The notes: generated by a model not told the origin, from the letters alone. A stretch of 64,000 bases of DNA from CAYZQH01 sp050300015 (GCA_050300015.1 JBNKWZ010000004.1:62001-126000); one strand, 5' to 3'. Numbered from the stretch's first letter, positions 17,156-26,434 are shown. A program made the numbers and translations.

Positions 17156-17499
17156 GGCATTGCCTTGGCTGTAACTCTGGGTTGCCAAGTGAACACTGGC
17201 AGCCGCATATTGATTGAATGGATTGAGACGCTGCTGGCTTTCCGACTTAAACTTATTAGCGGTGTTCACCAAAAAAGAACGTCATCTGCTTTTGCTGCTT
17301 GTCATGCTAGCACCAAACGCTGGATGTGTTCTGCAGCCCCAATCAAAGAGGCGCCTCTATGCGCGCACACCGTCGAAGGCAGTAGTGTCTCCGCCGACAA
17401 ACACCTCATAGAGATCAGCAGAAACCTCATTGCACTGAATAGAGGGTATACCACACAAACAAATGTATTTTATTAAGCTCTTGAAGAATTATGGGCAAC

Positions 17500-17526
17500 A
17501 AAAAAGGGGCCAAAGCCCCTTTTTTG
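17500..17526 (-). terminator. Terminator of exbD
   Basis: AAAAAAGGGGC, loop CAAA, GCCCCTTTTTTG, 35 bp after the exbD stop on the minus strand. The structure is symmetrical and could act both ways. Confidence 0.85.
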
Positions 17527-17560
17527 TTTTGATTAAAATGTACGGCCCAATAAAGCGTCA

Positions 17561-17998
17561 TTAACGCTTAGGGTCACCGTATGTAACCAATGAAATGTTA
17601 TAAACGCTGGCATCCTGGGATGCATCGGCAATCGCCACATAAGTTTCCGTCGTAGAATCTTCGTGCGCCCTAACCACAACACCACCACCGGGGTTCGCGG
17701 CACTTTTTTGTGCAATCAAGGATCGAACCGAACGGATATCCACACGCCGACCATCAATGAACACTTCGTCCTGATCATCCACGACAATCAAGATGGTGCT
17801 GTTGTCATCGGAAGGCGGCGGCGGGGGTGCATCAGCATTTTCAGGCACATTTACATTAATGGTCTTCTCTTTAACAAACGACGCCGTCACAATAAAGAAG
17901 ATCAACATGATGAAGACCACATCCAACATCGGGGTCAAATCGATTTCAGCCTTATCGCCTTCGTCTTGAATTTTGCGTTTTCTACGACTCACCTTCAC
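17561..17998 (-). CDS. exbD: ExbD/TolR-type biopolymer transport protein
   Basis: 145 residues: a basic N-terminus, one transmembrane helix (about 24-46) with the conserved proton-pathway Asp26 in the motif TPMLDVVFIM, a proline-rich linker (DAPPPPPSDD) and a periplasmic domain (to residue 145). ExbD works with ExbB and TonB to energise outer-membrane uptake. No exbB, second exbD or tonB is adjacent on either side, which is unusual because these genes normally sit together. It may join an ExbB encoded elsewhere. Confidence 0.9.
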   Translation of the reverse strand: MKVSRRKRKIQDEGDKAEIDLTPMLDVVFIMLIFFIVTASFVKEKTINVNVPENADAPPPPPSDDNSTILIVVDDQDEVFIDGRRVDIRSVRSLIAQKSAANPGGGVVVRAHEDSTTETYVAIADASQDASVYNISLVTYGDPKR

Positions 17999-18247
17999 CT
18001 CTCCAAAGAAACCTCAGCCGAAATCAGCTGGCAGCAGAAAATACCATTATTTTGATTATGTCATTCTTTTTTGCGCACTTAGCAGTCAGAACGGGCAAAA
18101 ACCAGCCATATCCCAGACCTAAAAAGCCCACTGCGCACGCTGCCGGCAAGCTTACACCATTTCCGAGCGTTTGACGACTTCCCTATGCACGACTTCAAGC
18201 CCGCCTATTCAACTGCCTTGTCGGCCAAAGTGGGCTCTAGGGAGAGG

Positions 18248-19318
18248 CTAAAAAAGGTGGAGCTGAGTGGCCTGCCCCCAGTTCACACCGCCCCCTTGGG
18301 GTTGTAAACGCACTCCCAAACCCATCAGCCGCACGGGCAGGCGGTGACGCAACCAAGCGGTGTGCAATAGGCGCTCAAAATGGGAAGGCGCCCAGGGTGC
18401 GCTACGTGGCAATGCCGCCTCTAACACCGTCTGACTAAAATCCGAGAACTTGAGTTTAACAAAGTGCTTGGTGGGCAAATACCGCTCGTGTATGCCATCA
18501 AAACGACTTTTCAGGTCCTCGAACAGTGTCGCTGCCGCATGGCCGAACACCGAAGTGTCGATATCCTCAGAGAAGGTTCGTTCGACACTCAAGGTTTTGC
18601 GCACTCGATCTGCGGTCACCGGTCTATCGTCGCGCCCCCAGGCACGGTGATATAACTGCTGCCCAAGCGTACCAAAGTGTTTGACCATGGCAAACTCACC
18701 AAATTCACGAATATCACGTCCATCGTACAAACCAAAGCGCGCGAGCTTGTCCCGGGTCACCCGGCCCACGCCCGGTAATCGCTCAACAGGGAGCTTGGCA
18801 CAAAAAGCCACGATCTGGTCTGGCATCACCACCGTAAGCCCCTTAGGTTTTTGCCAATCACTGGCAATCTTGGCCACAAACTTCACCGGGGCAACGCCCG
18901 CCGAACAACTCAAGCCCAGCTCTGATTGAATATCTTGCTGAATGCGTTGCGCCAACCACGTGGCGCTGCCCCGACAAAAGTCGCTGTCACTCACATCAAG
19001 AAAAGCCTCGTCCAAGGATAAAGGTTCAATCTGTTCGGTGTAGCGCTGAAAAATCTCATGGATGGCGCTGCTGGCCGCCTTGTACTTACTCATATCCGGC
19101 TTAATGATCAGAAGGTCAGGACACAGCCGCATTGCATGTGCTGAGGCCATAGCACTGCGCACGCCATAGTGCCGAGCTTCATAGGAGGCCGTACAAATCA
19201 CCCCTCTGCGACCTGGGTCACCACCCACGGCGATGGGCCGCCCTATAAGCTTTGGGTTATCGCGACACTCTACCGAAGCGAAAAAGCTGTCTGCATCAAT
19301 ATGAATAATCTTACGCAC
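18248..19318 (-). CDS. dinB: DNA polymerase IV (Y-family)
   Basis: 356 residues, standard length. The catalytic carboxylates are present: HIDADSFFASVE at the N-terminus (Asp8) and SLDEAFLDVS near residue 105. The helix-hairpin-helix stretch LPGVGRVTRDKLARFG lies in the thumb, and the C-terminal little-finger domain follows. It carries out error-prone translesion synthesis. The start is a GTG (MRKIIHIDADSFF). A perfect LexA box ends 8 bp before the start, so it is SOS-regulated. The usual C-terminal beta-clamp peptide appears as the terminal QLHLF. Confidence 0.97.
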   Translation of the reverse strand: MRKIIHIDADSFFASVECRDNPKLIGRPIAVGGDPGRRGVICTASYEARHYGVRSAMASAHAMRLCPDLLIIKPDMSKYKAASSAIHEIFQRYTEQIEPLSLDEAFLDVSDSDFCRGSATWLAQRIQQDIQSELGLSCSAGVAPVKFVAKIASDWQKPKGLTVVMPDQIVAFCAKLPVERLPGVGRVTRDKLARFGLYDGRDIREFGEFAMVKHFGTLGQQLYHRAWGRDDRPVTADRVRKTLSVERTFSEDIDTSVFGHAAATLFEDLKSRFDGIHERYLPTKHFVKLKFSDFSQTVLEAALPRSAPWAPSHFERLLHTAWLRHRLPVRLMGLGVRLQPQGGGVNWGQATQLHLF

Positions 19319-19326
19319 ACCAACAC

Positions 19327-19342
19327 CTGTATTTACATACAG
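19327..19342 (-). promoter_or_regulatory. LexA (SOS) box of dinB
   Basis: CTGTATTTACATACAG matches the gammaproteobacterial consensus CTGT-N8-ACAG exactly and lies just upstream of the dinB GTG, where LexA would block transcription. Confidence 0.92.
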
Positions 19343-19402
19343 TACATTGTAGCAGCCTCCACAGGTTATTGTAAGCTGCCCGAGGAACCCGCTTTAGATA
19401 CA

Positions 19403-19427
19403 AAAAAGCCGGCATGCGCCGGCTTTT
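19403..19427 (-). terminator. Terminator of ilvIH
   Basis: AAAAAGCCGGC, loop ATGC, GCCGGCTTTT. On the minus strand the stem is followed by six Ts, 31 bp after the ilvH stop. Confidence 0.85.
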
Positions 19428-19458
19428 AGTTGGAAACGTTCACATCAACACTGATGGC

Positions 19459-19953
19459 TTACAGACCTAGGACTTTTTCGCCTCGCGCAATTCCTGAGAC
19501 CCCAGAGCGAACCACCTCTAAGATAGCCGCCTCACCAACCGCCTGATAAAAGGCATCCAGTTTTTCGCTCGTCCCAGTAATTTGAATGGTGTAAACGGAC
19601 GCTGTCACATCCACAATTTGCCCGCGGAAAATATCCACACAGCGTTTGACCTCTGCCCGCTGCGCACCAGTAGCCCGCACTTTTATCAGCATGAGCTCAC
19701 GCTCGATATGGGCGCCCTCAGTCAAATCCACCAATTTCACCACATCCACCAACCGATTGAGATGTTTGGTGATTTGTTCGATTTTGTGATCGTCACCAAT
19801 CGTCGTGAGCGTTAACCGAGACAGTGTCTTGTCTTCAGTGGCCGCCACAGTGAGGGACTCGATGTTGTAACCGCGCTGCGAAAATAGCCCTACCACGCGA
19901 GACAGTGCACCGGGTTCGTTCTCTAAAAGCAATGAGATGATTCTACGCATCAC
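19459..19953 (-). CDS. ilvH: Acetolactate synthase small (regulatory) subunit
   Basis: 164 residues. The N-terminal ACT domain (RRIISLLLENEPGALSRVVG, FSQRGYNIESL) binds valine for feedback inhibition, and the second half is the conserved C-terminal ALS regulatory domain (DIFRGQIVDV...GVSGIARGEKVLGL). It activates and regulates the large subunit in branched-chain amino acid synthesis. Its ATG overlaps the ilvI stop by 4 bp, so translation is coupled. Confidence 0.97.
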   Translation of the reverse strand: MMRRIISLLLENEPGALSRVVGLFSQRGYNIESLTVAATEDKTLSRLTLTTIGDDHKIEQITKHLNRLVDVVKLVDLTEGAHIERELMLIKVRATGAQRAEVKRCVDIFRGQIVDVTASVYTIQITGTSEKLDAFYQAVGEAAILEVVRSGVSGIARGEKVLGL

Positions 19954-21686
19954 GTTCGCTCCGCTTTATTCAGCCACATGTCTCGCATTGCACCATCGGG
20001 TGCTATTTGCATTGGATAAACATGCTCGGTTGGGTCCACATAAATATCCATAAACACGGTTTTGTCCTTCATGGCGAAACATTCTTCCATCTTTGCTCGC
20101 AGCTCTTCACGCTTGGTCACCTTCATTCCCACGTGACCGTACGCCTCCATGAGCTTCACAAAATCCGGTAAGGATTCCTCGTACAGGCTCTCTGAGTAAC
20201 GACTGTCGTACTGCATGTCCTGCCACTGCTTCACCATTCCAAGGGCTTGGTTGTTTAAGCAGATAATTTTCACCGGTAAGTGATATTGAGTACAGGTTGA
20301 CAGCTCCTGAATACACATTTGGATACTGCCCTCGCCTGTCACACAGGCAACCGTCGCATCACGGAACGCGTACTGAACGCCCATCGCCGCAGGCAAACCA
20401 AACCCCATGGTGCCCAAACCACCAGAGTTGATCCAGTGACGAGGCTGATCAAACAAGTAATATTGAGCCGAAAACATCTGATGCTGGCCCACATCAGACG
20501 TCACGTAGGCGTTGCCCTGCGTAACCTCGTATAAGGTTTTAATGACTTCTTGCGGCATAATCATGTCACCGCCGGTGCGATACCTTGGCCCCGTGTACAA
20601 GCCATGCTTTTCCCGCCATGCATCGATTTGCTTCCACCAAGCCACAATGGCTGCGCCATCTTGCTTTTGATCAATGCTATTCAGCAAATCCAGCATGTCG
20701 TTCAACACGCTATCCACTGGCCCAACAATGGGCACATCTACCATCACCGTTTTGGAAATGGACGCAGGATCGATATCCACGTGGATGATCTTGGCGTGTG
20801 GACAAAACTTAGCCGGCGTATTGGTCACACGATCGTCAAAGCGAGCGCCAACCGCGAAAATCACGTCGGCCTCGTGCATGGCAAAATTCGCTTCTACGGT
20901 GCCATGCATGCCCAACATACCCAAAAATTGGCGGTCAGACCCAGGATAAGCACCCAAGCCCATGAGCGTGTTGGTAACAGGCATATCCAAACGTCGAGCC
21001 AAGTCTGTCAATTGCTGGCTGGCGTTGCCTTGCACTACCCCTCCGCCAGCGTAGATCACGGGTCGCTTGGCCGCCAACAGTAACTGCACCGCCTTTTTAA
21101 TCTGCCCTGCATGGCCGCGCGTTGCAGGCGAATAGGAGCGCAGTTTAATTTTCTCTGGATAACTGTACTCAAATTTATCAATGGGGTTGGTCACATCCTT
21201 TGGAATATCCACCACAACAGGCCCTGGACGACCCGTGCCCGCAAGGTGAAAGGCCTTCTTGATGATGGATGGTATATCACGCGCATCTTTCACCAAATAG
21301 CTGTGTTTCACGATAGGACGAGAAATACCCACCATATCCGTTTCCTGGAAGGCGTCCTCTCCGATTTTATCGGAGACCACCTGCCCAGAAATCACCACCA
21401 TGGGGATTGAATCCATATACGCGGTCGCAATACCCGTAATGGCGTTAGTAGCGCCAGGCCCCGATGTCACAATTACAACGCCCACTTTTCCGGTCGAGCG
21501 CGAGTAAGCATCTGCCATATGCGTTGCCGCTTGTTCGTGTCGCACGAGCACATGTTTGATTCGCTTTTGCCGAAACAGTGCGTCGTAGATATGTAACGCT
21601 GCGCCGCCTGGGTAGCCGAAAACGCACTCTACGCCTTCGTCTGCCAGCGAACGTAACAGCATGTCGCCACCGGAGAGCAATTCCAC
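19950..21686 (-). CDS. ilvI: Acetolactate synthase large (catalytic) subunit, isozyme III type
   Basis: 578 residues. It joins two pyruvates, or pyruvate and 2-oxobutyrate, in the first common step of isoleucine/valine synthesis. Visible parts are the N-terminal ThDP domain with the activating Glu51 (VRHEQAATHMADAY), the central FAD-linked domain, and the C-terminal ThDP motif GEGSIQM followed 20-odd residues later by LNNQ. The start is GTG with GAGG seven bases upstream. Its 385-bp upstream region has a stem-loop but no obvious Ile/Leu/Val-rich leader peptide. Confidence 0.97.
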   Translation of the reverse strand: MELLSGGDMLLRSLADEGVECVFGYPGGAALHIYDALFRQKRIKHVLVRHEQAATHMADAYSRSTGKVGVVIVTSGPGATNAITGIATAYMDSIPMVVISGQVVSDKIGEDAFQETDMVGISRPIVKHSYLVKDARDIPSIIKKAFHLAGTGRPGPVVVDIPKDVTNPIDKFEYSYPEKIKLRSYSPATRGHAGQIKKAVQLLLAAKRPVIYAGGGVVQGNASQQLTDLARRLDMPVTNTLMGLGAYPGSDRQFLGMLGMHGTVEANFAMHEADVIFAVGARFDDRVTNTPAKFCPHAKIIHVDIDPASISKTVMVDVPIVGPVDSVLNDMLDLLNSIDQKQDGAAIVAWWKQIDAWREKHGLYTGPRYRTGGDMIMPQEVIKTLYEVTQGNAYVTSDVGQHQMFSAQYYLFDQPRHWINSGGLGTMGFGLPAAMGVQYAFRDATVACVTGEGSIQMCIQELSTCTQYHLPVKIICLNNQALGMVKQWQDMQYDSRYSESLYEESLPDFVKLMEAYGHVGMKVTKREELRAKMEECFAMKDKTVFMDIYVDPTEHVYPMQIAPDGAMRDMWLNKAERT

Positions 21687-22071
21687 CGATTTTTCCTCAC
21701 AGTTTGTCGAGTTGGAGTCCTAGGAAAATCCACCGCATCTTCCTAGACACGGTACCATCTCAGCCCATGCGGCTGAGGTCAAAAATTTTTAGGGCGCAAA
21801 TGATACGTGTTTATGTGCCCGAACCCAATAGCTAAGCGAGGGTTACGGGGCTTTTCCAAGCGTTTCGACGCTTCATTCAGCACCTCAACTGGCACAAAGG
21901 GCCAGTTTACGGGTATATTTGCCCCAATGTGGGCCTATTTGCGGCTGCATCGTTGAATTTATTCACGCTTTACGTCTCTAACCCTTTGTCAAACTGTCAG
22001 CACTTCACCGAAGCTGCTAAAGTGTATATCGTACGGCAAATGCTTTAACCATAAAAAAGGCAGGAATTGCG
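21687..22071. other. Divergent region between ilvI and the DUF4124 gene
   Basis: 385 bp holding promoters in both directions. Besides the hairpin at 21759-21777 and a TAGGAA/TTCCTA inverted repeat near 21720-21745 nothing specific was recognised. Confidence 0.5.
21759..21777 (-). promoter_or_regulatory. Stem-loop in the ilvI upstream region
   Basis: CTCAGCC, loop CATGC, GGCTGAG: a perfect 7-bp stem 73 bp upstream of ilvI. It could be an operator or a leader hairpin. No T-run follows on the minus strand, so a simple attenuator is not supported. Confidence 0.35.
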
Positions 22072-22557
22072 ATGACCCATAAGAGCAACAACAACCGGCA
22101 TCCCGTTAAGCGCAGCGCTTGCGCCGCACTGGGGATTTTCCTTTGTGTGACTTGTGGCAGCCTGGCTGCGGCGGAATATTACCGCTGGACAGATGAAAAT
22201 GGGGTTGTTCACATGACAGATAAACGCCCAGAAGACATCCAAGTTGAGGTGGTGAAGCCTCGTAAACCTGTCCCTCGCACGCTCCAACAACAAGCCGATG
22301 ACGAGGTGCAGGCAGAACTCGAAGCCGCCGAAGCAGAAGCAGCTGCCGAAGAGGCGCCAGAAGCCCCCATTTCGGTTGACCCCAATGCGCCGCGCGACCT
22401 GCGCTGCCAGCAAGAGAAGGAGCGTCTGAGCATTTTACAAAGCAACTCTGTGGTGCACATGCAAGACGCCAATGGCAACCTAAAAACTCTCAATGAGGGC
22501 GAAATTCAGCGCGAAATTGCCGTGACCCAAAAAGCCATAGATGCCTTGTGTGACTAA
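22072..22557 (+). CDS. DUF4124 domain periplasmic protein
   Basis: 161 residues: basic signal region to about residue 36 (ending GSLAAAEYY), then the short DUF4124 module (YYRWTDENGVVHMTDKRPED), an Ala/Glu-rich coiled stretch (75-105) and a C-terminal tail with two Cys. The module is common in small exported proteins of gammaproteobacteria and its role is unknown. An AGGA ribosome site precedes the ATG. A terminator follows. Confidence 0.85.
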   Translation: MTHKSNNNRHPVKRSACAALGIFLCVTCGSLAAAEYYRWTDENGVVHMTDKRPEDIQVEVVKPRKPVPRTLQQQADDEVQAELEAAEAEAAAEEAPEAPISVDPNAPRDLRCQQEKERLSILQSNSVVHMQDANGNLKTLNEGEIQREIAVTQKAIDALCD

Positions 22558-22585
22558 AACCTAACAAAGACACCACTCGTTTAGC

Positions 22586-22612
22586 AAAAACGCCCCCAGT
22601 GGGGCGTTTTTG
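22586..22612. terminator. Bidirectional terminator
   Basis: AAAAACGCCCC, loop, GGGGCGTTTTTG between the convergent DUF4124 and trhO genes. Confidence 0.88.
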
Positions 22613-22628
22613 CGTTCTAGAACAAAGC

Positions 22629-23579
22629 TTAGTCTTTATCTGTTTTGGTAACAGCTTGACGCGGTGGTGGCGGCGCGCCGATATGCACGGTATTGCGGGC
22701 CTTTGCCAGCGCCATTTGTTTTTGTCGTTCACTAAAACGTGCCCGCTGTTCATCGGTTAAGGCGTCGTGACACTTCGGGCATGCAACGCCTTCTACATAC
22801 ACATCGGAGCGCTTGTCTTCCTCAGTAATGGGGTAACGGCAACCATGACACAGGTCATATTGCCCCTTTTCCAAATCGTGATTCACCGCCACACGGTTAT
22901 CAAACACAAAACACTCCCCACGCCACAAACTCTCGGCCTCAGGCACCGCTTCCAGGTATTTTAAAATTCCACCTTTTAAGTGGTAAACCTCGTCAAAACC
23001 TTGCTGCTTTAAATAAGCAGTGGACTTTTCACAACGAATACCACCAGTACAAAACATGGCAACCTTCTTGTGCTTTGCTGGATCCAGGTTTGCGGCCACA
23101 TACTCTGGCAATTCGCGAAAGGTTTCAGTTTGTGGGTTAATCGCGCGCTCAAAAGTGCCAATGTTGTACTCGTAATGATTACGGGTATCAATCACCGTCA
23201 CATCCGGCGCTTGAATCAACGCATTCCAATCTTCGGGCTCTACGTAAGTGCCGGTACAGGTATTAGGGTCAATATCTTCTACGCCCATGGTCACGATCTC
23301 TTTCTTGAGTTTGACCTTTAAACGATAAAAGGGCTGCGATGCTTCAAAAGACTCCTTGTGGTCAATATTCACCAAGCGCGGGTCTCTTTTTAAATACCCC
23401 AACAAACTGTCGATTGCTTCACGTGGCCCCGCTACCGTACCATTGATGCCCTCGTGCGCCAGCAGCAGTGTGCCCTTGATGCCCTGTTGCTCACAATAAT
23501 CAAACAGGGGCTGGCGCATCGCTTTGAAATCCGGCAATGCCACAAATTTGTACAATGCAGCGATAACAGTCTTACTCAT
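22629..23579 (-). CDS. trhO: tRNA uridine-34 hydroxylase TrhO (YceA, rhodanese family)
   Basis: 316 residues. The N-terminal ferredoxin-like domain is followed by a rhodanese domain with the active loop CTGGIRC (about residue 180) in MFCTGGIRCEKSTAY and the following KGGILKYLE. A C-terminal Cys-rich segment (CHGCRYPI...CPKCHD) is typical of the longer YceA-type proteins. TrhO makes 5-hydroxyuridine at the wobble base of certain tRNAs using molecular oxygen. It is divergent from the MATE gene, 65 bp away. Confidence 0.95.
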   Translation of the reverse strand: MSKTVIAALYKFVALPDFKAMRQPLFDYCEQQGIKGTLLLAHEGINGTVAGPREAIDSLLGYLKRDPRLVNIDHKESFEASQPFYRLKVKLKKEIVTMGVEDIDPNTCTGTYVEPEDWNALIQAPDVTVIDTRNHYEYNIGTFERAINPQTETFRELPEYVAANLDPAKHKKVAMFCTGGIRCEKSTAYLKQQGFDEVYHLKGGILKYLEAVPEAESLWRGECFVFDNRVAVNHDLEKGQYDLCHGCRYPITEEDKRSDVYVEGVACPKCHDALTDEQRARFSERQKQMALAKARNTVHIGAPPPPRQAVTKTDKD

Positions 23580-23644
23580 GGTTTACTCTCTTCAACTTAG
23601 CTCGCCATTGTAACAAATCTCTGAGACCCAAAAGGACACCCCCC

Positions 23645-24967
23645 ATGCAGGCCAAATTCACTCAGGGCAATATCCTCAAGCACATTGCCGTTATGACGTT
23701 TTCGGGCGCGGCCGGTCTAATTGCATTGTTTATGGTGGACTTGGTAGACACGTTCTTTCTGAGCCTTTTGGGCGAAGTCGCCATATTGGCGGCATTGGGG
23801 TATGCCGGTTCCATCCTATTTTTCACCGTTTCCTTGAGTATAGGGTTATCAATTGGGTGTGGCGCCATGGTGGCACGTCTGGCGGGCCGCGGAGATCGCC
23901 CCCTCACCCAAAGGTTTGTCACACACGCCTTTGTCATTATTCTCATCATCAGCAGTGTGACTGCGGCAGGCCTGTGGGTGTTCATTGCGCCAGCGTTAGA
24001 GCTATTAGGCGCTTCCGCCGAGGCATACGTACACGCCAAACAGTACTTGCGGATACTCTTGCCTTCCATGCCATTATTAGCCATAGCCATGGCGTGTGGT
24101 GGAATCATGCGCGCGTTTGGCGAGGCCAAAAACGCCATGTTTTTGCCACTTGTGGGCGCCCTTGTGAACGCCATATTAGACCCTATTTTTATCTTTGCCT
24201 TGGACTGGGGCATGCCCGGCGCCGCAGCCGCCAGCGTACTGGCGCGCGTTGCCATGCTCGGCTACGGACTGAAAATTGTTTTGGTGGACCATCGCTTACT
24301 GGGCCATTGGCAACCCCAACAAATGGCTGAGGACGCAAAACAATTTTTTACCATCGCCTTACCCGCAACCCTCACAAACCTTTCTACGCCCATAGGCGTC
24401 GCCTTTGTCACCGCCATAATGGCGCAATACGGCGACGATGCCGTGGGCGGCAACGCCATTGCTGCGCGTATTCAGCAAGTATCGTTTGCGGGGCTGTTTG
24501 CGCTGTCTGGCGCAATTGGGCCCATTGCAGCGCAAAATTGGGGGGTGGGTTATCACCAACGCGTTCAAGAAACACTCACCAGGAGCCTGCAGTTTGTGGC
24601 CGCGTATTGTTTTTTGGTGTGTTCGCTGTTGGCCGTTTTATGCCCTTGGTTAATAAAGGCCTTTAACGCCGAGGCGCAAACCGCAGACTTGATTCGTTGG
24701 ACTTGCTATGGGTTTAGCTTGATGTTCGTTTTTAATGGCGCCACATTTGTCACCAATGCGCTCTTTAATAACCTTGGTGTCGCTCATCGCGCCACACAGT
24801 TTAACGTGGCAAAAACCACATTGGGGACTATGCCCTTTGCCTATTTCGGCGGCCAGTGGGCCGGCCCTTTTGGCGTTCTGGCGGGTGTAACGCTCGGTGC
24901 TGCACTGGTAGCTTGCGCAGGTGTGGCTGTAGCCTATCACAGGGTTAAAACTCTCGAACCGGCTTAA
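23645..24967 (+). CDS. MATE family efflux transporter
   Basis: 440 residues with 12 predicted membrane helices in two homologous halves. Conserved MATE features include the N-terminal PAAGLIALFMVDLVDTFFL-like helix (here SGAAGLIALFMVDLVDTFFL), and the ALVNAILDPIFIF motif near residue 185. Such proteins export cationic drugs, dyes or metabolites using sodium or protons. AAAAGGA precedes the ATG. The substrate is not predictable. Confidence 0.92.
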   Translation: MQAKFTQGNILKHIAVMTFSGAAGLIALFMVDLVDTFFLSLLGEVAILAALGYAGSILFFTVSLSIGLSIGCGAMVARLAGRGDRPLTQRFVTHAFVIILIISSVTAAGLWVFIAPALELLGASAEAYVHAKQYLRILLPSMPLLAIAMACGGIMRAFGEAKNAMFLPLVGALVNAILDPIFIFALDWGMPGAAAASVLARVAMLGYGLKIVLVDHRLLGHWQPQQMAEDAKQFFTIALPATLTNLSTPIGVAFVTAIMAQYGDDAVGGNAIAARIQQVSFAGLFALSGAIGPIAAQNWGVGYHQRVQETLTRSLQFVAAYCFLVCSLLAVLCPWLIKAFNAEAQTADLIRWTCYGFSLMFVFNGATFVTNALFNNLGVAHRATQFNVAKTTLGTMPFAYFGGQWAGPFGVLAGVTLGAALVACAGVAVAYHRVKTLEPA

Positions 24968-25031
24968 AAAAACAGTCGCCACGCAAACGGTATATCACCC
25001 TGGAAGGGTACCAAGGCCCGGTCAGACAAAC

Positions 25032-25073
25032 AAAAAAAGCGCCTACCCAACACCGTGGGGTAAGCGCTTTTTT
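25032..25073. terminator. Bidirectional terminator after the MATE gene
   Basis: AAAAAAGCGC-CTACCC, loop, GGGGTA-A-GCGCTTTTTT. A long stem with one bulge lies between the MATE gene and the convergent zinc-ribbon gene. Confidence 0.82.
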
Positions 25074-25115
25074 CCTCGCATAAGCCTTAAGAGATTCGGC
25101 GAACCCATAAGCTTT

Positions 25116-25211
25116 CTATTAATCCGATAATCCGGCATTGATCATTCCGGCCAATGCCGGAACGCCCTTGTACCGCATAAACCCGACATAAAAGATTGCA
25201 GGGTTAATAGG
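25116..25211. repeat. MITE-like element, family 1, copy A (96 bp)
   Basis: Ends CTATTAATCCG and GGGTTAATAGG are inverted. The interior has the family block CATTCCGGCCAATGCCGG (itself a small hairpin) followed by CCTTGTACCGCATAAACCCG and a TAAAAGATTGC stretch. It sits 3 bp beyond the stop of the zinc-ribbon gene. Confidence 0.7.
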
Positions 25212-25214
25212 AAC

Positions 25215-25979
25215 TTAAAAGGTCTCGACTTCTTCGTCCATTTCCGCCACAGCGCCTTGGCCCTTGGCTTGAACCGTAATTTTTGCTGTTTTGTTATCCA
25301 CGGCTTTTATGGCATTTTTAACCACAACGCCCGCCACCAAATTCGCACCGCCATCATAGGCCTTTGCTCGCAACTGCGCCAATACGTGCTTACGGCCTTG
25401 CTTCAACGCGGCCTGAACCTTATCGGCCTTCGCGCCCAAAAACTTGCCGTCTTCAAATAAGTCCGGAGTCAACTTCAAGTTCAGAACACAATTAGCGGTC
25501 ACATCATCTAGGGTTGCAGCGATGGTGTGTTCACTGAGAGGCTTCCCTGACAACACAATTTTGCTTAGTACCTCAGGGTCAACTTCAACCTCTGCCGCCT
25601 TGGCCGGCTCTGAAACGGCTTCACTAGCATCCGCGGTGCTTGACTCAACAGCTTCAGCGGTCTCGGTGGGTGCTGCCTCGGCTGCATCTGCCTCAGCGGC
25701 TTGCACCTCTTGAACACTTTCGTTAGGCGTGGCACTTTCTGGCTCAATTTCTTCGACGCCATATTGCTCGTTCAGTGGCACCGCAGCGTTATTGTCATCA
25801 GCAATCACGGCATCAGAGGGCGCTTTGCTAACAGCTTTCAGGCTCACCTTTCGATTCTTTTTGCGCCCAAGCCCTTCATGCTCAAAATTGCAATGAGGGC
25901 AAACATTGGGGGCTCTATACATACCGCCGTTCATGGGCTTGTGGCAGCTTTGGCAAGGTTTGAGTAAGGCTTCCATCAT
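25215..25979 (-). CDS. Zinc-ribbon protein with a YbjQ-like C-terminal part
   Basis: 254 residues in three parts. Residues 8-33 form a zinc ribbon (CQSCHKPMNG, then CPHCNFEHEG). Residues about 60-135 are a low-complexity Glu/Ala/Ser/Thr linker. The C-terminal third (QLRAKAYDGGANLVAGVVVKNA, then KITVQAKGQGA) resembles the YbjQ/heavy-metal-binding-like fold with its GANAVVG-type motif. A soluble protein is likely, as there is no signal peptide. The function is unknown. A family-1 MITE-like element follows its stop codon directly. Confidence 0.75.
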   Translation of the reverse strand: MMEALLKPCQSCHKPMNGGMYRAPNVCPHCNFEHEGLGRKKNRKVSLKAVSKAPSDAVIADDNNAAVPLNEQYGVEEIEPESATPNESVQEVQAAEADAAEAAPTETAEAVESSTADASEAVSEPAKAAEVEVDPEVLSKIVLSGKPLSEHTIAATLDDVTANCVLNLKLTPDLFEDGKFLGAKADKVQAALKQGRKHVLAQLRAKAYDGGANLVAGVVVKNAIKAVDNKTAKITVQAKGQGAVAEMDEEVETF

Positions 25980-26434
25980 TATTATTCTTCACTTTTTCGC
26001 TGTTGATTGATAAAAAACGCACAAATTTTATTCGATTCTCACAAATTCCTCAACATCCTGAAAGGAAAAACCATGACTACCCACACTATAGAACTAGCAT
26101 TTATTCGCCTTAATTTATTTTATTAGTACTTAATTATTACTTTCCACTAAGTGTACACCAGGTCATCGCATGATGAATACATATCAAACAGTAGGTGCAA
26201 GGTTCGAAATACCCCTTTAAAGCGTTAATTGCATCACATTCCTCCAAAGCATACGAAGAAATGTCAGGGCCTTCGGCGACCTGAATAATTTCACAGGCTT
26301 ATTTGGCTAAGTCTGAATAAGCCACTTCCTGACATCCCAGGTACCGGCAGCCATGAATAGATTGACTTTATTGCCCAGTGCATCCTTCAGGTCATTCTTG
26401 GCAAGCCGCTAGGCTGATTATAGGTAACACGTGT
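25980..26434. other. Intergenic region with one tiny frame
   Basis: 455 bp. The only item of note is a 17-codon plus-strand frame, 26073-26126 (MTTHTIELAFIRLNLFY), behind a good AAAGGA ribosome site. It may be the stump of a lost gene or chance. Nothing else was recognised. Confidence 0.45.

Larger units (their letters stand above)
16125..17499. other. Long gene-poor region
   Basis: About 1.4 kb without a convincing gene. Short frames at 17165-17476 and 17214-17411 have no family resemblance or ribosome site. The stretch is AT-rich near the hydrolase promoter side and more scrambled after 16.6 kb. It contains a perfect 20-bp palindrome (17079-17098) and a decayed copy of the family-1 repeat (about 17100-17155). 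It may be a graveyard of lost genes or hold an unrecognised RNA. Confidence 0.55.

Noticed and set aside
17165..17476. Two overlapping frames, one with a lipoprotein-like LLLLLVMLAPNAGC stretch (17214-17411)
   Set aside because: Too short after the putative lipid site, no clear ribosome site. Probably chance, possibly a relic.
21687..21860. Leader-peptide attenuator for ilvI
   Set aside because: No short frame rich in Ile, Leu or Val precedes the hairpin, and the hairpin lacks a T-run on the minus strand.
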